13,513 nt of DNA from Collinsella sp. (GTDB lineage Bacteria > Actinomycetota > Coriobacteriia > Coriobacteriales > Coriobacteriaceae). The notes beneath the pieces were generated by a model. That model saw only the letters and a list, made by a program, of their open reading frames with translations. It searched no databases and was not told where the DNA came from. Position numbers and translations under genes: made by a program. How positions within the stretch are numbered: the first letter of the stretch is position 1; each line of letters starts with the position of its first letter. This document shows, piece by piece, positions 7,701 through 12,834 of this stretch. The stretch spans positions 1 through 13,513 of the forward strand of contig DXZV01000034.1 in assembly GCA_019419485.1 (NCBI GenBank), written 5' to 3'.

Positions 7701-8044
7701 GTGACATCGGCACCAAACGTGCGCAGTGCCTCGGTCAACAGGCAGGTAGACGTAATACCGTCAACGTCAAAATCGCCAAAGACCGCGATGTGCTCGTGGT
7801 TGCGAATAGCACGCTCGACGCGGTCGGCAACGACCGACATGCCCGGGATAATGAGCGGGTCGGCCCAGTCGCGATCGAGCGAAGGCGTCAAAAACAGCTG
7901 GCCTTCCTCGATGGATGTAATGCCGTGCGCAACCATAATGCGCGCCACCAGCCCGGGTATGCCCAGGCCAGCCGAAAGCTCCTTTTCGAGTTCGGGGTTT
8001 TGCTGAGCGACCGCCCAGCGATGCGTCGTCTTAAGCGATGACAT
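4757..8044 (-). CDS. recJ: RecJ single-strand DNA exonuclease fused to a RecQ-like DEAH helicase
   Basis: 1095-residue fusion. Residues 1-570 are a complete RecJ 5'-3' ssDNA exonuclease with DHH motifs FGDFDVDG (89-96), VDNG (148-151), VTDHHEP (170-176), ALGTVSDMMPL (231-241), RLNAAGRM (290-297) and GWHEGVKGIVASRL (360-373), the DHHA1 GGHAGAVG (418-425), then an OB-like segment. Residues about 605-950 form an SF2 helicase: HRAQ (626-629), Walker A MGTGRGKS (646-653), DEAHH (752-756), ATATATAP (786-793), GEGVNLP (904-910) and QMSGRAGRDGQP (929-940). The last 150 residues show no RecQ zinc-cysteine cluster or HRDC domain. The ATG at 8044 has GGGGGTGG six bases upstream; a GTG at 8089 in the same frame has no Shine-Dalgarno. 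The protein likely unwinds and resects DNA ends in cytoplasmic repair. First gene of the recJ-rel unit. Confidence 0.93.
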   Translation of the reverse strand: MSSLKTTHRWAVAQQNPELEKELSAGLGIPGLVARIMVAHGITSIEEGQLFLTPSLDRDWADPLIIPGMSVVADRVERAIRNHEHIAVFGDFDVDGITSTCLLTEALRTFGADVTPFIPHRFDEGYGLSRAALDRVNELARPQLIVTVDNGIAAKEEVSYLESLGIDLVVTDHHEPSDQVPQGVPLTDPKLEDEGPSRELAGAGVALKLVQVLGERLGKPSYWRSLIEVAALGTVSDMMPLTPENRALVAEGIQQMRVTARPGYIALAALAKADLSSITADGLSFSLIPRLNAAGRMADPKLALDLLLARDPIEASALAAELEEINRQRREIEAELTRDAMAKVEETYDGGRAIVVGGEGWHEGVKGIVASRLTNRYHVPALLFSIEDGIARGSGRSVGKVNLFDAVERCSDLLIRRGGHAGAVGVTIEASKLDEFRRRLSAVLSELPAEDFEDTDEVAATVDLSELNIETIEQISRLEPFGQGNKVPLLAAEGVTMCDRAVVGKTGEHMRFVATDGAASVPAIMFRVPQIDKLINCDSAVDLVFEAVAEHWQGRVKPKLMIKDVLVRDTTAPSVDDPACELRRGVEPADAGLRLESHKRQTLAQLSYTELTRSLIHSFIGSNQPHRAQVEALDALADHQSVLAVMGTGRGKSLIFHVHAAREAVLRGRASIFVYPLRALVADQAYHLSSTMAALGIGVGVLTGETVEAARDDVFAGLASGRTGIVLTTPEFLSIHRDRFARSGRIGFVVVDEAHHAGLAKGGDRSAYLDMPDILKALGDPVVMAATATATAPVVAELARALPITRTVVDETVRENLQLEDDRDLASRENRLVSIVATGEKTVIYVNSRDQSVALAKTLRKRVPDCATRIAFYNAGLARSDRRRVEEAFRDGSLSCIVSTSAFGEGVNLPDIRHVVLYHMPFGAIEFNQMSGRAGRDGQPAVIHLLYSSRDARINERLLDCYAPERDELVTLYRALQTMWRSNRGKTGDDSFSASDIDIAQMCLAIDARTPVDERSVESGLGIFEELGFCRVSGFDDTRRIAMAENPGRVQLSRSIRYLEGLRSRMEFSAFRSWALDSCASDMLAKVNRPIVPRA

Positions 8045-8096
8045 AGGCGCCCACCCCCGATAGGGGCAGGTCGCCGCGATACCTCTCACGGTTCAT
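8031..8096 (-). CDS. Possible 21-codon leader peptide overlapping the recJ start
   Basis: An ATG at 8096 opens a 21-residue frame beginning MNRERYRGDL and ending at a TAA (8031-8033) inside recJ codons 4-5, overlapping the recJ start by 14 bases in another frame. AGAGGA lies nine bases before this ATG, at least as good as recJ's own site, and the predicted promoter lies about 50 bases upstream. Ribosomes finishing the leader would stop within reach of the recJ ATG, a layout suited to translational coupling. No homology is recognised, and chance is possible for so short a frame. Confidence 0.35.
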   Translation of the reverse strand: MNRERYRGDLPLSGVGAYVIA

Positions 8097-8152
8097 AGCG
8101 ATGAGTCCTCTGTGTATGCCCGCTTCGGCAGGCAGATCTGTTGAACGGATTT

Positions 8153-8180
8153 ATTATACCGTGCAGCGCGGACGCAAATC
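8153..8180 (-). promoter_or_regulatory. Probable promoter of the recJ-rel unit
   Basis: A consensus -10 TATAAT occurs on the minus strand at 8153-8158. A weak -35 (GATTTG) lies 16 bases upstream. The start point would be near 8146, leaving an untranslated leader of about 100 bases before recJ or 50 before the small leader ORF. Confidence 0.55.
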
Positions 8181-8320
8181 GCCGCAGTACGCCGCGGTTT
8201 CGGTAAACGATGCCGGTAATAGCCTCGAAATATTCAAGCGTTTCTGACGCACGGACGCACGCGAGCGTCTAGCATATCCATTCAAAACGGATTCACGAGC
8301 AAAGGGAGTCACAAGCGCAT

Positions 8321-9319
8321 ATGAAGCAATGGGTTGGACTGGGCAAGTTTCTCGCGGGGCATATGCAGGTCATCGTTCCGATTTGTGTGGCGCTCGGCGT
8401 GCTCTTTCCCCAGCAGATCGGCGTGCTCAAGCCCATCGTTCCCACCTTGTTTGCCTTTATGACGTTTCAGGGTGCGCTCAGCAACACCTTTCACCAGGTA
8501 ACCGAGGTGTTCCGCCGTCCGCTGCACCTGGTCTTGGCGCTGCTCGTCTCGGCGGTGCTTATCCCTATCGCAGCCTATGCCATGGGATCGTTATTCTTTG
8601 GCTCCAACCCCAACCTTGTCTGCGGCATTGTGCTCGAATACAGCGTGCCCGTGGCCGTCACCGCTTTTATGTGGATCAGCATGTTCGGCGGCAACGGCCC
8701 GCTCGCGCTCACCATCATCCTGACGTCCTCGGTCATCTCACCTGTGACGATTCCGCTTACGCTCAAGCTCCTGCTGGGCGCCACCGTCTCGATCGACGTG
8801 CCGAACATGATGCAGAATATGGCCTTTATGATCGCCATCCCCGCTGTGCTCGGTATTGTCATCAATGAACTCACGCGCGGCTGGGGCCACGAGAAACTCT
8901 CCCCCGCGCTCTCGCCCGCCTGCAAGTTCATGATGATGGGCGTCATCGCGTCCAACTCCACCGCTATGAGCGAGTACGTGCTACACATGAATGTTGAGCG
9001 CTTGGAAGTCGCGCTCTTTATCCTGGCGTTCGCCATCAGCGGCTTTATCATCGGCGTCCTGATCGCCCGTGCCCTGCACCTGCCGTATAGCGAAACGACC
9101 ACCATGTGCTTTACCTGCGGCATGCGCAACATCTCTTCGGGTGCCGTCATCGCCACGCAGTATTTTCCCGGCGAAGTGGTATTCCCCGTCATGTGCGGCA
9201 CGCTGTTTCAGCAGGTGTTGGCCTCGATTATCGGACACCTCTTTGAGCGCCTGACCGGCGAGGAGCGCGCCGCCCAGCGCAAGCGGGTCGAGGCTGGCCG
9301 CGACGCCATGGCGCGCTAG
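8321..9319 (+). CDS. Bile acid:sodium symporter (BASS/SBF) family membrane transporter
   Basis: 332-residue integral membrane protein with about nine to ten hydrophobic segments, including ones near 17-30, 37-55, 69-92, 99-121, 127-151, 166-183, 201-218, 229-250, 264-281 and 286-307. The segment CGMRNISSGAVIATQ (266-280) matches the conserved G(M/L)xN region of the BASS superfamily, and EYSVPVAVTAF (106-116) matches the early-half core. Family members move bile acids, pantoate, 2-oxoacids or other organic anions with Na+; the substrate cannot be assigned. The C-terminal tail is short, charged and cytoplasmic (311-332). AAGGGAG lies 12 bases before the ATG, slightly long but the best site; M15 would cut into the first hydrophobic segment. 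It is transcribed alone, divergent from recJ and convergent with the DUF4931-like gene 30 bp beyond. Confidence 0.88.
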   Translation: MKQWVGLGKFLAGHMQVIVPICVALGVLFPQQIGVLKPIVPTLFAFMTFQGALSNTFHQVTEVFRRPLHLVLALLVSAVLIPIAAYAMGSLFFGSNPNLVCGIVLEYSVPVAVTAFMWISMFGGNGPLALTIILTSSVISPVTIPLTLKLLLGATVSIDVPNMMQNMAFMIAIPAVLGIVINELTRGWGHEKLSPALSPACKFMMMGVIASNSTAMSEYVLHMNVERLEVALFILAFAISGFIIGVLIARALHLPYSETTTMCFTCGMRNISSGAVIATQYFPGEVVFPVMCGTLFQQVLASIIGHLFERLTGEERAAQRKRVEAGRDAMAR

Positions 9320-9349
9320 GCTGTCCGCATTACGCGGGTGTTAGTCTTG

Positions 9350-10147
9350 CTATACGAGCGTTTCCAGATGCGCACGCAGACGCTCAGCATCGATATCGAG
9401 CGTCGTCTCGGCATTGACTTGGGCCAAACGATAGCCGACAAAGTAGGGCGAAACCACCCAACGCGGCAGCGCCTTGGCAATGGTCCGACCGCCCAGGTGA
9501 TAGAAGAACAAGTTGTACGACTCTGCGCGACCACCGTGGTGCCCGTTTAGGATATAGCGCAGAGCTACCTGGATCGCATCGGCAAAGAGATCCGCCTCGG
9601 CTTGGTCTCTCGTGTCATCGCTGGTGGCGATTCCCTGCGGGGCTGAAACATTGACCTCAAAGAACCCCATGATCGGTTCGGTTGAGATGTTGACCGAGAT
9701 TCTCCCCTGCCGCCAGACATTGATGCCTTCGAAATTGGCGGAAGCCAGCGAAGCATAGCCGTCTTCCTGCTCCAAACCCACAATCTGCATGTGCGGATGG
9801 ACCAGACTGCCGCCCGAAAGTGGGCCCTTGTTCTTGTACATGAGAACGCTGCGATACTGTCGGGAGTCAATCATCCGCTGCCAGCAATCCAGAGCAAACC
9901 GCATAACATGATGCAGCTCGTCCGGCGCATAGGTCACCAGGTCGGCGTCGTGGTCGGACGACTCAATCAATACGGTCTGGCGAGTGGCCCGCAAGGTCTT
10001 AAACTTATTCTCGAGCCAGATGCAGTCACCGTCGCGCCGGATGATATTGGCGAGTTCCTCGGTATCGCAAAAGGGGCACGCGGTGCCGGGACGACGGTTG
10101 TCGTCGGGCTTACCGCTCGCCTGCTGAACGTCAAATACCAGCGCCAC
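9350..10147 (-). CDS. Galactose-1-phosphate uridylyltransferase-like (DUF4931-type, HIT superfamily) protein
   Basis: 265-residue protein with GalT/HIT-superfamily features. CPFC (24-27) is a zinc-binding pair; NKFKTL (48-53) corresponds to the NKYPxL motif; IESSDHDADL (61-70) matches the VETPEHD motif; and GGSLVHPHMQIVGL (112-125) holds the catalytic HPHxQ, with H119 the likely uridylylated/nucleotidylated histidine and Q121 as in GalT. It is shorter than true GalT (about 340 residues) and fits stand-alone DUF4931-type proteins, so a nucleotidyltransferase or hydrolase on an unknown sugar phosphate is more likely than Leloir-pathway GalT; no galK or galE is nearby. The start is a GTG at 10147, with GGAGG (within the last cutC codons) eight bases upstream, so translation is probably coupled to cutC. 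Confidence 0.8.
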   Translation of the reverse strand: MALVFDVQQASGKPDDNRRPGTACPFCDTEELANIIRRDGDCIWLENKFKTLRATRQTVLIESSDHDADLVTYAPDELHHVMRFALDCWQRMIDSRQYRSVLMYKNKGPLSGGSLVHPHMQIVGLEQEDGYASLASANFEGINVWRQGRISVNISTEPIMGFFEVNVSAPQGIATSDDTRDQAEADLFADAIQVALRYILNGHHGGRAESYNLFFYHLGGRTIAKALPRWVVSPYFVGYRLAQVNAETTLDIDAERLRAHLETLV

Positions 10148-10150
10148 GGG

Positions 10151-10828
10151 TTATACCTCCAGCGGCACGATCTTGGTGCCATGGAGTTCGGAGACGCCCA
10201 GTGCCGCCGCCACGGTATCGCGATTGGCCGTGGAAATGCCGCCACCGGGAAGAATGGTCAGGCGGTCGCCCGCATACTCGACAAGACGCGACAGGTGCTC
10301 CAGGTTGTCCTCGATCGGCGTTCCGGCAGCACCACCATGCGTCAGGATGCGCGTGATGCCGCAGTCGGCGAGTGTGTCAATGGCATCGAGCTGAGCCTCG
10401 AGCGAGAGCTGGTCAAAGGCCATGTGGAAGGTGATATCGATGGCCCCGCGCTTGCACTCCTCGGTCGCGCAGCCCGTAGCCATCACGAGGGCGCCGAGGG
10501 TGAGCTCGTCGAGCGCCCAGCCGCCGGCACAGGGCTTGCAGCAGCCAAAGACCAGGCCGTCAACGCCGGCGCTCACGGCAAGACCCAAGTCCATCTCCAT
10601 CATGTGCAGCTCGTCCTGGTTGTAGTGAAAGTCACCGCCACGCGGGCGAATCATGCACATCACTCGCGCGTCATGCTCGTGAGCATAGCTGACCGTAGTG
10701 CTGATAACGCCGGCCGAGGGCGTGGTACCACCGACGGCAAGGTTGTCGCACAACTCGATGCGCTTAGCACCGGCATCGATAGCCGCCGGCACACGCTCAA
10801 AGTTCTCGGCACAAAATTCGTATAGCAT
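10151..10828 (-). CDS. cutC: CutC family protein
   Basis: 225-residue TIM-barrel protein of the CutC family, historically linked to copper homeostasis; the biochemical role is unsettled and an enzymatic function is likely. Conserved motifs are present in order: RIELCDNLAVGGTTPS (23-38), MIRPRGGDFHYNQDE (59-73), GVDGLVFG (88-95), ITFHMAFDQ (132-140), ILTHGGA (161-167) and ILPGGGI (192-198). Length matches the family. The ATG at 10828 is chosen because MLYEFCAENFERV aligns with the usual CutC start and GGGGGC lies five bases upstream; the frame stays open 13 codons further with no conservation. It overlaps the ribosome-binding site of the following GalT-like gene and forms a two-gene operon with it. 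Cytoplasmic. Confidence 0.92.
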   Translation of the reverse strand: MLYEFCAENFERVPAAIDAGAKRIELCDNLAVGGTTPSAGVISTTVSYAHEHDARVMCMIRPRGGDFHYNQDELHMMEMDLGLAVSAGVDGLVFGCCKPCAGGWALDELTLGALVMATGCATEECKRGAIDITFHMAFDQLSLEAQLDAIDTLADCGITRILTHGGAAGTPIEDNLEHLSRLVEYAGDRLTILPGGGISTANRDTVAAALGVSELHGTKIVPLEV

Positions 10829-10877
10829 AGATAGCCCCCGGGAGACATTTCGATTTCCACACGGCATTGTCGCACGT

Positions 10878-10906
10878 TAAATAGCAACCCGCACGATGGA
10901 ACAAAA
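10878..10906 (-). promoter_or_regulatory. Candidate promoter for the cutC operon
   Basis: On the minus strand TTTTGT (10901-10906) and TATTTA (10878-10883) are separated by 17 bases, with a start point near 10871, about 43 bases before the cutC ATG. The match is moderate. Confidence 0.35.
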
Positions 10907-11016
10907 CCTTGACAAGGAGTGTCCCAAAGTGCCGGCACATAAGGAACGTCCCCAGGTGCCACCTTGAGCGATGGGTACTCATTTAAGTACGTCCCCAATG
11001 AGTACCCGCAGGGGAC
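10907..11016. repeat. Palindrome-rich intergenic mosaic between cutC and padR
   Basis: Four dyads lie in 101 bases: CCTTG-A-CAAGG (10907-10917), GTGCCGGCAC (10929-10938), AGGTG-C-CACCT (10954-10964), and GGGTACTCATT (10973-10983) with AATGAGTACCC (10997-11007). The phrase ACGTCCCC occurs twice (10946-10953 and 10989-10996), and GTCCCC (10991-10996) can also pair with GGGGAC (11011-11016), competing with the last hairpin. No coding frame is supported. The pattern suggests a dispersed palindromic repeat or remnants of one; function is unknown. Confidence 0.5.
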
Positions 11017-11046
11017 AGACAGACCGGACTCCCTATACGACAACTG

Positions 11047-11075
11047 TTGACATCATATACTATGTGTCATATAGT
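11047..11075 (+). promoter_or_regulatory. Near-consensus promoter of the padR operon
   Basis: TTGACA (11047-11052) is followed after 17 bases by TATAGT (11070-11075), a perfect -35 and a one-mismatch -10. Transcription would start near 11082, about 31 bases before the padR ATG. Such a strong promoter suits a gene held down by its own repressor. Confidence 0.8.
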
Positions 11076-11095
11076 AGGTGTTACACAGTATACTA
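11058..11095 (+). promoter_or_regulatory. Probable PadR operator (overlapping dyads)
   Basis: TACTAT (11058-11063) and ATAGTA (11071-11076) are exact reverse complements seven bases apart and cover the spacer and -10. A longer interrupted dyad pairs ATACTATGTGT (11057-11067) with ACACAGTAT (11084-11092) with one base bulged. PadR proteins are dimeric winged-helix repressors that usually bind dyads in their own promoters, so autoregulation is inferred. Confidence 0.6.
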
Positions 11096-11112
11096 CGAAA
11101 GGAGGTGTGCGG

Positions 11113-11433
11113 ATGGAGGCACAGATGAAGCGCGGCTTCCTCGAGGCCTGCGTGCTCGCGGCCGTCTCGGGCGAGGAATCCTACGGCTATCAGATCGTGA
11201 AGGACGTGCCCGCGAGTATGGGGCTCACGGAATCCACGCTCTATCCGTTGCTCAAGCGCCTGGAGAAGGCGGGCTGCATCACCGCGCGCTCCGCCGAGCA
11301 CAACGGGCGGCTGCGGAGGTACTACCGCATCACGGACGCCGGGCGCGAGCGTATCGCCGAGTTCCTCGCCGAATGGCCATCCGTGCAGGAGATCTACCGT
11401 TACGTGGAGGGGGCGCACCATGACGCGCGATGA
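11113..11433 (+). CDS. PadR family transcriptional regulator
   Basis: 106-residue winged-helix DNA-binding protein. MKRGFLEACVLAAVSGEESYGYQI (5-28) is the PadR opening helix and turn. LTESTLYPLLKRLEKAGCI (38-56) is the recognition helix with the characteristic Y-P-L-L-x-R-L-E. YYRITDAGRERI (72-83) is the wing and following helix. It lacks the long C-terminal domain of PadR subfamily 1, so it is a short subfamily-2 type. The ATG at 11113 has AAGGAGG seven bases upstream; the frame stays open upstream but overlaps the promoter. Its last 14 bases overlap the start of the HAAS/DUF1700 gene, the usual arrangement in which PadR controls its adjacent membrane-protein partner. Inducer unknown. Confidence 0.93.
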   Translation: MEAQMKRGFLEACVLAAVSGEESYGYQIVKDVPASMGLTESTLYPLLKRLEKAGCITARSAEHNGRLRRYYRITDAGRERIAEFLAEWPSVQEIYRYVEGAHHDAR

Positions 11434-12052
11434 GTTCTTGAACCGGCTGGGCGAGCTTCTGGCCTGCCTGCCGGCAGATCAGGTAAAGGAAACGCAGGAG
11501 TTCTACGCGGAGGCCATCGCCGACCGTATGGAGGACGGCATGACGGAGGCCGAGGCTGTGGCCGCCATGGGCACGCCCGGTGAGGTCGCCGAGGCAACGC
11601 TCGACGAACTGCCCGCCGTGCCGCGCGCGATCGCGAGGACCAAGCGCAAGAGCACGGCACTTCTATGGGCGCTCGCCATCGTGGGCTCTCCGGTATGGAT
11701 TCCGCTGCTGCTCGCGTTCGTCGCCGTTGCCGCTGCAGTCTACATCTGTATTTGGGTTCTTGCGCTCTGCGTGTGGATCGTGGCCGCGGCATTCGGGGGC
11801 GCGGGCCTGGTAGGGCTCCTGTTCGCCGTGGACGGCATCATTATCGGGCATGTTCCGTACGTTTTGGCCTCGATGGGAATGGGATTCGCTTCCATCGGTG
11901 TGGCGCTCCTCACGGGAGCCGGCGCCTGGACGGCGTCCAAGCAGATCGCGCGCCTCTCTGCCCTTTGGGCGAAGAAAGCCGTTTCGCCCTTCTGGAAAGA
12001 TCGAGGCAATAAGAGCCGCATGGGCGCCGAAGCGGCGCCGCTCACGGCATAG
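11420..12052 (+). CDS. HAAS/DUF1700 domain membrane protein
   Basis: 210-residue protein. Residues 1-65 form the soluble helical HAAS-type (DUF1700) domain: FLNRLGELLACLP (6-18), QEFYAEAIADRMEDGMTEAEA (26-46) and MGTPGEVA (50-57), the familiar YxExIxDRMEDGMTExEA...MGxP pattern. Residues 79-170 hold three or more hydrophobic membrane segments, followed by a basic cytoplasmic tail. Genes of this type regularly follow a PadR regulator and precede a DUF4097 gene; the trio is thought to sense or remodel the envelope, but no precise function is established. The ATG at 11420 overlaps padR by 14 bases, with GGAGG upstream inside padR, so translation is coupled. SD-supported dun4097-type gene follows after 14 bases. 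Confidence 0.9.
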   Translation: MTRDEFLNRLGELLACLPADQVKETQEFYAEAIADRMEDGMTEAEAVAAMGTPGEVAEATLDELPAVPRAIARTKRKSTALLWALAIVGSPVWIPLLLAFVAVAAAVYICIWVLALCVWIVAAAFGGAGLVGLLFAVDGIIIGHVPYVLASMGMGFASIGVALLTGAGAWTASKQIARLSALWAKKAVSPFWKDRGNKSRMGAEAAPLTA

Positions 12053-12066
12053 GAAGGAGTGCAAAC

Positions 12067-12330
12067 ATGTCCAGCGTAAAAAGGATTTACCTTGCCGTAG
12101 CGGGTGGGCTTGTTGCCACGGGGCTCGTCCTGGCTGCTATCGGATTTGTGGCCTCCGGCTTTAACCTCGCTGTGCTCAACACGCAGATCGACCTGCGCGA
12201 TGACACCATCATTCTGGGTGGTGTTGAAATAGACGACCCGACAGGGCTTCCACTCATCGAGCAGCTTGCCGAGGTCGGCGAGATCCATATTGGATCTGCA
12301 ACGACTGGTTCGTCTTCTCCTCGCAAATGA
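12067..12330 (+). pseudogene. Truncated DUF4097-type protein (5' part only)
   Basis: An 87-residue frame with AAGGAG about seven bases before the ATG and a single hydrophobic segment at about 9-30, followed by a short extracytoplasmic region (NTQIDLRDDTIILGGVEI, 38-55). By position after padR and the HAAS gene, and by its membrane-anchored N-terminus, it looks like the start of a DUF4097 (putative adhesin/beta-solenoid) protein, which is normally 250-350 residues. Here the repeat-rich beta domain is absent, and the frame ends in an unrelated-looking GSSSPRK just before ParB- and IS110-like debris. It may be a broken gene, though an expressed short membrane peptide cannot be excluded. Family assignment leans on context. 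Confidence 0.6.
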
Positions 12331-12339
12331 TCGAGCTCG

Positions 12340-12492
12340 TAGCAGCCGTCCCCCCCTTCGGGCGCACCACGACGGGCATGAGCACGCCGCGCTCGGAGCC
12401 TTTTTGCGAGACCTTCCGTCACGCTCTTCCTGCGTGGTGAACCGGTCATCGACCGACGAGAGGCTGATGGGAATCTCTCGACTTCGGGCCAA
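12340..12492 (-). pseudogene. ParB-like N-terminal domain fragment, frameshifted
   Basis: On the minus strand one frame reads SREIPISLSSVDDRFTTQEE (from about 12482 leftward), resembling the IP(V/L)SLI opening of ParB/Spo0J nuclease-like domains. After a frame change a second frame reads ERGVLMPVVVRPKGG, matching the ParB core SIxxxGVLxPVVVRP. One base further on, a third frame reads GDGCYEL, matching the expected GDGYEL that precedes GERR. Three fragments in the right order on one strand but in different frames point to a decayed parB-type gene, as carried by integrative elements and plasmids. The GERR motif and the rest are missing. Confidence 0.45.
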
Positions 12493-12582
12493 TCCCGCTC
12501 ACCGATCTGGTCTTCCTTCGTGATGCGCACATAAGCGAGCAGACACCGCGCAGAGCTTCAGCGCGGCCGCACTTCCACGTCT

Positions 12583-12807
12583 ATGACGGAGGTGCCCGGC
12601 GGCGTCTTGGCGATCCCCTTGTTTGCAGGCGTTAGCGCGTGGGGATCGCCCACTCGGGGGTCGAGGTCGCCGAGGACGGCGGCGAACCTCGCGGTGTCAT
12701 TCGACATCGCGAGGTTCCCGGACCATGACCACCTGGCCTCGTACCGCGGCATAGCCCCAAGGGTGAGGAGCTTCGGCACGTCGATCAGGGCGCCCGCGCA
12801 GCGTCGG
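12583..12807 (+). pseudogene. IS110-family transposase C-terminal fragment
   Basis: The plus-strand frame reads PRTAANLAVSFDIARFPDHD then HLASYRGIAPRVRSFGTSIR (about 12670-12789). This matches the Transposase_20 domain of IS110-type transposases, where FPxxxHLASYxGLAPxxxxSGTSI is diagnostic. The catalytic DEDD half is absent, and after GTSIRAP the similarity stops just before the livF hairpin. Upstream in the same frame MTEVPG (12583-12600) looks like the expected LTxVPGxGPRTA, but about 69 bases with an inverted repeat separate it from PRTAA. It is a remnant, not an active element. Confidence 0.65.
12609..12650. repeat. Inverted repeat inside the IS110 fragment
   Basis: GGCGATCCCC (12609-12618) and GGGGATCGCC (12641-12650) are perfect 10-base reverse complements flanking 22 bases. 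The repeat lies in the segment that appears to interrupt the transposase between MTEVPG and PRTAAN, so it may be part of a small secondary insertion. Confidence 0.55.
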
Positions 12808-12812
12808 CTGGT

Positions 12813-12834
12813 CCGCCGTTCGGTAGAACGGCGG
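12813..12834 (-). terminator. Terminator-like hairpin behind livF
   Basis: CCGCCGTTC (12813-12821) pairs perfectly with GAACGGCGG (12826-12834) across a 4-base loop, beginning six bases beyond the livF stop codon. GGT and AACC on either side add imperfect pairing. No U-run follows, so it is a strong stem without a classic tract; a role at the transcript 3' end is the simplest reading. Confidence 0.6.

Noticed and set aside
8045..8089. GTG start for recJ adding 15 residues
   Set aside because: No Shine-Dalgarno precedes the GTG, and the added residues are not RecJ-like; the ATG at 8044 has a G-rich site six bases upstream.
9320..9349. Terminator in the 30-bp gap between convergent genes
   Set aside because: Only a CCGC/GCGG 4-bp stem is visible, with no T-run on either strand; too weak to annotate.
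9791..10825. 344-codon plus-strand frame opposite cutC and the GalT-like gene
   Set aside because: It spans two well-supported minus-strand genes and their junction; no domain seen.
11740..12492. 250-codon minus-strand frame spanning the HAAS and DUF4097-type genes
   Set aside because: Only its first ~20 residues look ParB-like; the rest is antisense to real genes, so the long frame is not a gene.
12558..12779. 73-codon minus-strand frame MPKLLTLGAMPRYEARW
   Set aside because: It is antisense to the IS110 block on the plus strand, which has clear family motifs; no independent support.
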